From assembly GCF_019801145.1 (NCBI RefSeq), contig NZ_JAHVJQ010000004.1:62001-126000 (forward strand): 64,000 bases of DNA, written 5' to 3'. Of the stretch, positions 8,891 to 14,999 are shown in pieces. The stretch comes from Leisingera aquaemixtae (GTDB taxonomy: Bacteria > Pseudomonadota > Alphaproteobacteria > Rhodobacterales > Rhodobacteraceae). Positions within the stretch are counted from its first letter, which is position 1, and each line of letters starts with the position of its first letter. The translations under genes and the position numbers were made by a program. Below the pieces are notes generated by a model. That model worked only from the letters and a program-made list of their open reading frames with translations. It did not search any database and was not told where the DNA came from.

Positions 8891-9238
8891 ATGTAGTTCA
8901 GGTGGTTCCGGCAGGGAGCTGCCGCCCGCCGGAACCGTTTGCCACCGGCATGATGGACCCAAGGCTGGTCATGCGCTAACAATTAGATGAACCACTCTCA
9001 TGGTCTCCACTCGGGCCGGGCGCAATCTGCTGATTCAGACTGGGCTAAGTCAGTTCGAGGGCCGTTGCCACGGCCCAGGCTGGATTGACGGCGCATCCAG
9101 GCCGCAACCGAACTGTTCGGTGGGTGCCCGGAAACCGCATGCAGCCGAAAACATGGAGACCGGGGGCGCGAAGACTATTTCAAGATCAACGCAGCCGTAG
9201 AATAATACCTTGTAAGTGGATGGAGAAAGGGGGGCACG
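8891..9238. other. Intergenic region upstream of the folate gene pair, with two hairpins
   Basis: About 350 bases without a credible gene. It holds an inverted repeat with 9-base arms (GGTTCCGGC at 8904-8912, GCCGGAACC at 8928-8936). A second tight hairpin has arms GGGCCGT 9059-9065 and ACGGCCC 9070-9076 around a TGCC loop. It may be a long structured 5' leader of the following operon. I could not match it to a known SAM, SAH, THF or cobalamin riboswitch consensus. A G-rich ribosome-binding stretch (GGAGAAAGGGGGG) ends at about 9233. Confidence 0.4.
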
Positions 9239-9811
9239 TTGTACAGGATTCGCCTGTTTGCTATTCGCCATTCGCGCAGCTTTGAGTGGATCTACAAACG
9301 CGTGGAGAAGGCCATGATCGCGCTGGATCCGGTTCTGGCAAGGATCGGGTATGACCGGGTCGAACGCCCCATCGCCTTTGTGGAGAAATGCGTCAAGACC
9401 GTGCTGTTCGACTGCAAGATGTGCGGGCAGTGCGTGCTGTCATCGACCGGCATGTCCTGCCCGATGAACTGCCCCAAGCAGCTGCGCAACGGCCCCTGCG
9501 GCGGGGTGAGGCCGGGCGGATTTTGCGAAGTCAAACCGGAAATGAAATGTGTCTGGGCGCTGGCCTGGGATGGTGCCTCGCGGATGAAAGGGGGCGGGCA
9601 GATTTCAACGGTGCTGCCGCCGGTAGAGCGCAACCTCGAAGGGTCCTCTTCCTGGCTGCGGGTGAGCCGCGAGAAAGCGGCCCATCTGCGTGAAGCCCGG
9701 GAGAAACGCCGTACGGCAATCGCGGATGCCTTTCCTGACGCGCGCAAGAACGAACCTTCTGCCGCGCCGCTGGCAGAAGAGCCCGCCCAGGCCCAGAAGG
9801 GTAATAAATGA
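9239..9811 (+). CDS. Methylenetetrahydrofolate reductase C-terminal-domain protein (cysteine-rich)
   Basis: A 190-residue protein of the MTHFR_C type found as a separate gene next to MetF-like genes. The core is a cysteine-rich segment (LFDCKMCGQCVLSSTGMSCP, then NCPKQLRNGPCGG) that probably binds an iron-sulfur cluster. The N-terminal 30 residues (MYRIRLFAIRHSRSFEWIYK) are amphipathic and the last 50 are charged and low-complexity. The TTG start at 9239 is chosen because the N-terminal sequence looks conserved and a strong purine stretch precedes it. An ATG at 9314 with GGAGAAGG is the alternative. Overlaps the next gene by 4 bases (ATGA). The pair likely acts together in one-carbon (methyl) metabolism; the exact electron donor is unknown. 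Confidence 0.8.
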   Translation: MYRIRLFAIRHSRSFEWIYKRVEKAMIALDPVLARIGYDRVERPIAFVEKCVKTVLFDCKMCGQCVLSSTGMSCPMNCPKQLRNGPCGGVRPGGFCEVKPEMKCVWALAWDGASRMKGGGQISTVLPPVERNLEGSSSWLRVSREKAAHLREAREKRRTAIADAFPDARKNEPSAAPLAEEPAQAQKGNK

Positions 9812-10773
9812 TGGATCATGCTTTGCCCCAGCCCTACTCGGCGCCGCCCGAAGGCCATGTTTCGCACAGCCGGCTGGAACGGGTGCTGCGCTCCGGCCGC
9901 TTTGCCATCACTGCGGAGCTGAACCCGCCCGACAGCGCCGACCCTGCGGATGTCTATGATGCCGCGCGCCCGCTCGGCGAGGTTGCCGACGCAATCAATG
10001 CGACGGATGCCTCGGGCGCCAACTGCCATATGTCCTCAATCGGAATCAGCGCGCTGCTGACCCGGGCGGGGTATTCCCCTGTCTACCAGATCTCCTGCCG
10101 GGACCGGAACCGCATCGCCATTCAGGGCGACGTGCTGGGGGCGGCGGCCATGGGGGTTAGCAATGTTCTGTGCCTGACCGGGGATGGGGTCGGAGTGGGG
10201 GACCAGCCGGGGGCAAAGCCGGTCTTCGATTTCGATTCACTGTCGTTGCTGCGGACCATCAGGACAATGCGGGATGAGCGCAAGTTCCTGTCCGGCCGCA
10301 CCATCAATAACCCGCCGCTGCTGTTTCTGGGGGCGGCTGAGAACCCCTGCATTCCGCCCCATGAATGGCGCCCGGAACGGCTGGCCAAGAAAGTGGAGGC
10401 GGGGGCTGAATACATCCAGACCAACTACATCTACGACGTTCCCCTGTTCGAAAAGTTCATGGCACGGGTGCGGGACCTGGGACTGGACGAGAAGGTTTAC
10501 ATCCTTGCCGGTGTCGGCCCGCTGGCGTCGGCACGGGCGGCGCGGTGGATGCGCTCGAATGTGCCGGGAATCCATATTCCCGATGCGGTCATCGACCGTA
10601 TGGAGAAAGCTGAAAAACCCGGACAGGAAGGCAAGAGAATCTGTATCGAGCTGATCCAGCAGATGCGCGAGATCGCCGGTGTGTCCGGGGTGCATGTAAT
10701 GGCCTACCGGAAGGAGCACGAGGTCTCTGAGATCATACGGGAGTCGGGGATTCTGGCGGCCCGCAAGAGATAA
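9808..10773 (+). CDS. Methylenetetrahydrofolate reductase-like protein
   Basis: A 321-residue TIM-barrel flavoprotein of the MetF superfamily, interconverting 5,10-methylene-THF and 5-methyl-THF. Visible: ITAELNPPDSAD near residue 30 (the EITPP-type strand), LCLTGDGVGVGDQPGAKPVFDFDS around 120-145 and AGAEYIQTNYIYDVPLFEKF near 205-225. The YILAGVGPLAS segment and a C-terminal GVHVMAYRKE follow. AAGGG precedes the ATG by 6 bases. It overlaps and is probably a complex partner of the cysteine-rich protein upstream. This two-gene form differs from the single housekeeping MetF and in related bacteria is tied to demethylation of methylated compounds. Linking it to the DMSP or betaine pathway here would be inference. 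Confidence 0.85.
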   Translation: MMDHALPQPYSAPPEGHVSHSRLERVLRSGRFAITAELNPPDSADPADVYDAARPLGEVADAINATDASGANCHMSSIGISALLTRAGYSPVYQISCRDRNRIAIQGDVLGAAAMGVSNVLCLTGDGVGVGDQPGAKPVFDFDSLSLLRTIRTMRDERKFLSGRTINNPPLLFLGAAENPCIPPHEWRPERLAKKVEAGAEYIQTNYIYDVPLFEKFMARVRDLGLDEKVYILAGVGPLASARAARWMRSNVPGIHIPDAVIDRMEKAEKPGQEGKRICIELIQQMREIAGVSGVHVMAYRKEHEVSEIIRESGILAARKR

Positions 10774-10906
10774 TTGTAGCAGAGCTGAACCACTCTGCAG
10801 GCGAAGGGTGGCTGTTTAAGGCGGCCCCGCTGACGGGAGAGGCCGGACCGCAGTTCTGCTTGTTGAATTTGGGGCTTTCCATGATTTGCCGGCCGGTCTT
10901 TCTGCG

Positions 10907-11308
10907 TCAGCCAGCCCGTCCATCAAGCAGCGCCGCCGAGTCTGCGACGTGCTCCAGCGTCAGCGGCTTGCAGAGAAAGTCCCGTATCAGCGGGAAGTTT
11001 TCTGCGCGTTCCAGATCCGCAGGATTGACTGTGGTGCTGACGATCACCACAGCGGGCACCGGGTCCAGCTGCTGGATCTCGCGTCCGTACATCTCGAGGA
11101 ACTCGAAGCCGGTGATCGGCGGCATATTGATGTCGAGAAAAATCAGATCCGGTTTCGGGCCGCCGTCCTGAATATGCGCCAGCGCGGCTTCAGGGCCTTC
11201 GAATAGCTCCACCCCGCCGAACAGCTGCGACTTGTCGATGATCCGCTTGGCATATTTCCGGTCCATCCGTTCGTCATCAATGACGTAGACGGTTTTGCTG
11301 CTGGCCAT
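10907..11308 (-). CDS. Single-domain response regulator
   Basis: A 133-residue receiver domain without an output domain. Acidic pocket VIDDE near the N-terminus, phospho-acceptor Asp in LIFLDINMPPITGFEF, conserved Thr/Ser in VIVSTTV and Lys in FLCKPLTLEHV. ATG at 11308 with AGGAGA just upstream; it starts 1 base after the kinase stop, so the pair is co-translated. Last gene of the minus-strand stressosome operon. With no DNA-binding domain it must act by protein contact or as a phosphate sink or relay; the partner is not in the operon unless it is one of the upstream Rsb proteins or the Amt-GGDEF-EAL enzyme. Confidence 0.92.
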   Translation of the reverse strand: MASSKTVYVIDDERMDRKYAKRIIDKSQLFGGVELFEGPEAALAHIQDGGPKPDLIFLDINMPPITGFEFLEMYGREIQQLDPVPAVVIVSTTVNPADLERAENFPLIRDFLCKPLTLEHVADSAALLDGRAG

Positions 11309-11309
11309 G

Positions 11310-12554
11310 CTAGGTCTCCTGCAATTCGAGATCGACGCTGAACGTGGTACCCTTGCCGGGCTCGGACGTGAGGCTGATCGAAGCACCGTGGTTTTCGGCC
11401 ACCCGCTTGCACAACGCCAGCCCGATGCCGGAGCCGGGGAATTCGTCGTGGCGGTGCAGGCGTTTGAACAGGTCGAAAACCCTGGATTGCATCGCATCCG
11501 GTATTCCCAGCCCGTTGTCGGTCACCGAAATGCGCACCTTGCCCGGCTGCGCGGCCGGACCGCAGGCGACACGCACTTGTGCCGCCTTGCCCCCGGGGAT
11601 GTATTTCAGCGCGTTGGACAGCAGATTGGTCAGCAGCACCCGCATCTGGAACGGGCTGCCGCGGATGACCGGCATGGGGCCCACAACAATCCTGGCGCCG
11701 CTGCTGGTGACGAGCGGTCCCATATCCTTGAGGATCAGGCGGACCATGTCGTCCAGATCGACCGGTTCCGGGGTGAACTGGTGCTTGACCACTTTGGAAT
11801 AGTCCAGCACGTCATCGACAAGCTGGCGCATCCGCCCGGCGGTGCCGATCAGGTCGCCGATCAGCTCCCGGGCCTCCGGTTTCAGACCGGTGCCGTGATC
11901 TTCCAGCAGAACCTCCAGAAAGCAGTGGATGGTGTTTATCGGTGTCTTGAGGTCATGGGACAGCGCATAGCTGAAGTTGGACTGCTCCTGGTTGGTCTGT
12001 GTCAGCTGGCGGTTCTTGATCTCCAGTTCCTCGGCGCGGGTGCGGATCTCCGCCGTGCGCTTCTTCACCTTCTGATCCAGCTCGTCGCGCTGGCGCGCCA
12101 GTTCGAAGGTGATGTCGCGCAGCTCCTGCTCGACCCGGCGGCGCTCGGCGATTTCCTTGGTCAGATTGCTCATGCTGCTGACATAGCCACGCAGCGCCAT
12201 GTCATAAACGGCCATCCCCTGCAGAAAGAAATCCTCCACCCTGTCCAGGCTTTCGGCGGCCCTGCCGTCCGCGTCCAGGCAGTCGCGCAAGACCGCGAAG
12301 TGGAACAGGCTGAAATCCGACAGCGGCACCTTGGCCTGAAGGGCCAGGCGCGCGGTCTCATAGGCTTCGCCCAGCTGCGTTACGTCGCCGCTGCCGGCAT
12401 AGGCCATGAGGGCGGCCTGGAGCCGGGTGACGTCGTAGGCTTCGCCGCCCTGGTCCGCCTCGCCGCTGTTGATGTACGTCAGCAACGCCTCCTGGTACCG
12501 CTGCGCCGCCTGCACCATTGCGTCCCTGGAGGTATCCCGGGCCACGCCGGTCAC
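11310..12554 (-). CDS. Histidine kinase with RsbU-type N-terminal domain
   Basis: 414 residues. From the C-terminus: HATPase_c (N-box LLTNLLSNALKY, G-boxes DNGLGIP and GSGIGLALCKRVAENHG). HisKA follows, with phospho-acceptor His in SYALSHDLKTPINTIH, then a charged coiled coil. The N-terminal 120 residues contain RYQEALLTYINSGE and GEAYETARLALQAKVPLSDF, resembling the RsbT-binding domain of the phosphatase RsbU. This fits activation by RsbT released from the stressosome. The N-terminal part looks like a tandem duplication (two GEAY segments). GTG start at 12554 overlaps the upstream stop by 4 bases (GTGA); a longer frame runs upstream inside the phosphatase gene but is not real. No membrane segment, so cytoplasmic. 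Confidence 0.9.
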   Translation of the reverse strand: MTGVARDTSRDAMVQAAQRYQEALLTYINSGEADQGGEAYDVTRLQAALMAYAGSGDVTQLGEAYETARLALQAKVPLSDFSLFHFAVLRDCLDADGRAAESLDRVEDFFLQGMAVYDMALRGYVSSMSNLTKEIAERRRVEQELRDITFELARQRDELDQKVKKRTAEIRTRAEELEIKNRQLTQTNQEQSNFSYALSHDLKTPINTIHCFLEVLLEDHGTGLKPEARELIGDLIGTAGRMRQLVDDVLDYSKVVKHQFTPEPVDLDDMVRLILKDMGPLVTSSGARIVVGPMPVIRGSPFQMRVLLTNLLSNALKYIPGGKAAQVRVACGPAAQPGKVRISVTDNGLGIPDAMQSRVFDLFKRLHRHDEFPGSGIGLALCKRVAENHGASISLTSEPGKGTTFSVDLELQET

Positions 12555-13198
12555 TGGCGCCTCTGCCGGTGTGCGATGGCCAGCACCGTGCGGTCGTCGT
12601 GGGGCTTGCCGTAAGCCTCCATGCAGGCGGCGACATATTCCTGCAGCGGCATCTGCGCAGGGGGCGGCATTTCTCGGAAGCGGCGTGAGATACCGTCTGA
12701 GGCCAGCACTATCAGGTGACCCGGGGGGAACGCCTGCCGCTGCGTGTAGATACGGGAAACCTTCATCCCGAGCATGCCGCCGGTTTGCAGGATGCCGGTG
12801 CTTTGGTCCTGGCACGGCGGCAGCGGCCGGATGACTCCGTCAACATCCCCCAGCGCCGCCCAGTCTACAGTGCCGTCACTGGGATCTATCAGCGCCAGAG
12901 CCAGGGCGGCGCCGCGGGTGCCGCGCAGGCTTTGGCCGGCGGCTTCAAAAAGCTCCGGCAGAGGGGCCGCTTGCGCCACCGACAGCACGTGCAGGCAGGC
13001 GTTCGCCGTTTCATGCGCTTCCGCCCCGCTGCCGGTGCCGTCTGCCAGCGCCACCAGCAGCTTGCCGTCAACTATCCGGAAAAGATACCCGTCGCCGCAT
13101 TTGGCGCCGGCCGTCTTTGCAGCCTGCGCGGCGCTCCAGTCCAGCCATGCCCCCTCCGCACCAAGGGATATGCTGCCGCAATCCGTTCTTACCGCCAT
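12551..13198 (-). CDS. rsbX: RsbX-like PP2C-family serine phosphatase
   Basis: 215 residues, SpoIIE/PP2C fold. Metal-binding segments CGDGYLFRIVDGKLLVALADGTGSG (as two adjacent motifs), WAALGDVDGVI and VLASDGISRRF carry the expected aspartates. Length matches RsbX, the feedback phosphatase that resets phosphorylated RsbS/RsbR in stressosomes. It overlaps rsbT by 10 bases at its start and the kinase by 4 bases at its end, so it lies within a single coupled operon. An alternative name is a short SpoIIE-domain phosphatase. Confidence 0.85.
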   Translation of the reverse strand: MAVRTDCGSISLGAEGAWLDWSAAQAAKTAGAKCGDGYLFRIVDGKLLVALADGTGSGAEAHETANACLHVLSVAQAAPLPELFEAAGQSLRGTRGAALALALIDPSDGTVDWAALGDVDGVIRPLPPCQDQSTGILQTGGMLGMKVSRIYTQRQAFPPGHLIVLASDGISRRFREMPPPAQMPLQEYVAACMEAYGKPHDDRTVLAIAHRQRRQ

Positions 13199-13605
13199 TT
13201 CGTCACCGTTACTGTCAGCCCCTTGCCGGGGGCTGAACTGATATCGAATTCATCCACAATCCGCCGCGTCCCCGGCAGGCCGAGGCCCAGGCTGTTGCCG
13301 GTGGAGAACCCGTCCTGCATCGCCAGGTCGATGTCCTCCAGCCCGGGGCCCTGATCACGCGCGGTGACCCTGATCCCGACCCGGGGCCCGCTGGTCACTG
13401 CGCAGATTTCGATGTCCCCGTCTTGCGCGTATTTCACGATATTGCGGGCCAGTTCGGAGACAGCCGTTGCCACCAGCGCCTGATCCGGCCTGGAGAATTC
13501 CAGCTCGACGGCCAACTGGCGGGCCATCTGGCGCGCAGCGACGACATCACTGTCAAGCTTTACCCGCTGGAGAAGCGCGGCGGGATTGGGGGCCAGCTGG
13601 TTCAT
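13189..13605 (-). CDS. rsbT: RsbT-like serine/threonine kinase (GHKL fold)
   Basis: 138-residue GHKL ATPase of the anti-sigma/RsbT class. N-box SELARNIVKYAQDG, G1 box ARDQGPGLEDID and G2 box LGLGLPGTRRIVDEFDI are all present, and length fits RsbT (133). In stressosomes RsbT phosphorylates RsbS and RsbR, is released, and activates an effector through an RsbU_N-type domain. Such a domain is found at the N-terminus of the histidine kinase two genes downstream. ATG overlaps the rsbS stop (ATGA). Confidence 0.92.
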   Translation of the reverse strand: MNQLAPNPAALLQRVKLDSDVVAARQMARQLAVELEFSRPDQALVATAVSELARNIVKYAQDGDIEICAVTSGPRVGIRVTARDQGPGLEDIDLAMQDGFSTGNSLGLGLPGTRRIVDEFDISSAPGKGLTVTVTKWR

Positions 13606-13958
13606 GCGCGTTCACGCAGGAGGGCGATACCGTGATCGAGATTTTGGGCTGTGGGGACGTCTTCCAGCGTCAATCCAAGAAGCACCATGGCCATGGCGAT
13701 TTCGGGCTGGATGCCGACAATCGCCATTCTGGCGCCGCGCAGGGATACCGATGCCGCGATATCGCAGAGCATCCGGGTGCCGAAGCTGTCGATGACATCC
13801 AGCAGGCTGACATCCAGAATGACCCGGGTCGCCGACAGGCGGGAGACTTCCTCCAGGATGCGGGTCTGCATGTCCAGAATGTCGCTGTCCGACAGCTCCT
13901 CCTGAACGGATGCGATCAGCAGGTCGCCCTGGCTGACGATGGGCACACGGCGGCCCAC
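13602..13958 (-). CDS. rsbS: RsbS-like STAS domain scaffold protein
   Basis: 118-residue single STAS domain. Begins at a GTG at 13958, one base after the rsbR stop; an in-frame ATG at 13994 lies inside rsbR and is rejected. PIVSQGDLLIASVQEELSD is the first strand and helix, and LLDVIDSFGTRMLCDIA holds the serine corresponding to B. subtilis RsbS Ser59, the RsbT target. Forms the stressosome core with RsbR. Confidence 0.92.
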   Translation of the reverse strand: MGRRVPIVSQGDLLIASVQEELSDSDILDMQTRILEEVSRLSATRVILDVSLLDVIDSFGTRMLCDIAASVSLRGARMAIVGIQPEIAMAMVLLGLTLEDVPTAQNLDHGIALLRERA

Positions 13959-13959
13959 G

Positions 13960-14853
13960 TCAGGTCTCCAGCAGCTTGCGCGCGGTGGCGACACCGCGTT
14001 CCAGATCGCCCGCGGGGTTCAGCGCCTCGCCGGTCACGCCGATTTTGACCAGCGCCTGGGCCACCTCGGAACTGATGCCGGTCAGAACCGAATAGGCGCC
14101 CATCAACCGGGTTGCGGTCATGGTCTGGATCAGGTGGTTTGCCACCATGCTGTCCACCGCGGCAACGCCGGTGATGTCGAGCACGACCGCCCGTGCGCTC
14201 TGATCCCGGATGGCATCGAGGATCTGAATGGTCAGCAGCCGGGAGCGGTGGCTGTCTAGGGTGCCGACAACCGGAACCAGCAGCAGGCCCTCCTGCAGCC
14301 GCAGCACCGGTGTCGGCAATTCGCTCAGCTGCCGCTCGCGCTGCTCGATGGCTTCGGTGCGGGCGGTGGAAAACGCCTCCATCGTCAGGGCCTGGTGGCA
14401 GGCCGCCGTCTTGCGCAGCGATCGCTGCACCGTCTGGGCCTCCGCTGCGTCCTCGCAGCTGTCCTGCACCAGCTCGCAGACCCGGTTGATGGCATAGGTA
14501 TAAAGTCCCATGTAAAAGCTGGGAGAGATGCCGTAGCTTTCGTTGAAGATGCCCGCGGCTTCGCGGCCTTCGAAGTATTTCTGATCAAGACCGGCATCGA
14601 ACAGTTCGAGGAGGTGGCGCCGCTGCTGCGCGCGGACCTCCTGCATGCTGCCCGAGGTATTCTCGTCGCTGGGGTGGTCGTAGCCGCCGTCGCGGCTGTA
14701 GTAGTCCTGCAGAATACCGTCGATGTTCTGCTCCATCAGCGGAGAGAGGTCAGCCACCCGCGCGCGGTCATCCTGGCTGACGTCGAACCAGCCCCAGACC
14801 TCTCGCAAGCCTTCGCCCGGTGACTGGATCGTCGAAGAAATGACCTCGTTCAT
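13960..14853 (-). CDS. rsbR: RsbR-like stressosome sensor: protoglobin-like N-domain plus STAS
   Basis: 297 residues. Residues about 20-170 resemble the globin-coupled sensor/RsbR N-terminal globin fold (GILQDYYSRDGG, RRHLLELFDAGLDQKYFEGR, GISPSFYMGLYTYAINRV). Residues 185-297 form a STAS domain. At the position of the proximal heme histidine (four residues before the G of the Gly-x-x-Pro turn) there is Asn in IFNESYGISP, so heme binding is doubtful. The STAS sites equal to B. subtilis RsbRA Thr171 and Thr205 are both serine (GTLDSHR, VDSMVANHL). GAGGG precedes the ATG. First gene of the rsbR-S-T-X-HK-RR operon; about 146 bases separate it from the Amt-GGDEF-EAL gene upstream. Confidence 0.92.
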   Translation of the reverse strand: MNEVISSTIQSPGEGLREVWGWFDVSQDDRARVADLSPLMEQNIDGILQDYYSRDGGYDHPSDENTSGSMQEVRAQQRRHLLELFDAGLDQKYFEGREAAGIFNESYGISPSFYMGLYTYAINRVCELVQDSCEDAAEAQTVQRSLRKTAACHQALTMEAFSTARTEAIEQRERQLSELPTPVLRLQEGLLLVPVVGTLDSHRSRLLTIQILDAIRDQSARAVVLDITGVAAVDSMVANHLIQTMTATRLMGAYSVLTGISSEVAQALVKIGVTGEALNPAGDLERGVATARKLLET

Positions 14854-14901
14854 GGTGCCCTCTTGCCTGTATACGTTTGCAGAAAGTGTCTGCCGGGACG
14901 A

Positions 14902-14916
14902 TTAACGAATTGTTAA
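14902..14916. promoter_or_regulatory. CtrA-type binding site upstream of rsbR
   Basis: TTAACGAATTGTTAA at 14902-14916 fits TTAA-N7-TTAA, the full CtrA site of alphaproteobacteria, and is itself a palindrome (TTAAC-N5-GTTAA). It lies 49 bases upstream of the rsbR start, a promoter-proximal position. Direct observation; CtrA control is inference. Confidence 0.5.
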
Positions 14917-14999
14917 ATGTTTCATGCTGAACCGATAAACTGCCGTAAAATCATAAGCTTGAACAGGTTTCGACGCCGGAAGCGTCCGGGCCGCCCGGG

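Noticed and set aside
8891-9238. Possible SAM, SAH, THF or cobalamin riboswitch before the folate gene pair
   Set aside because: Hairpins are present but none of the conserved loop sequences of these classes could be found by eye.
12555-12815. Extended N-terminus for the histidine kinase
   Set aside because: This part lies within the phosphatase gene in another frame and is Pro/Arg/His-rich with no fold; GTG 12554 with a GTGA overlap is the start.
13602-13994. Longer RsbS starting at the ATG at 13994
   Set aside because: It would run through the end of rsbR and add residues unrelated to STAS proteins; the GTG at 13958 directly follows the rsbR stop.
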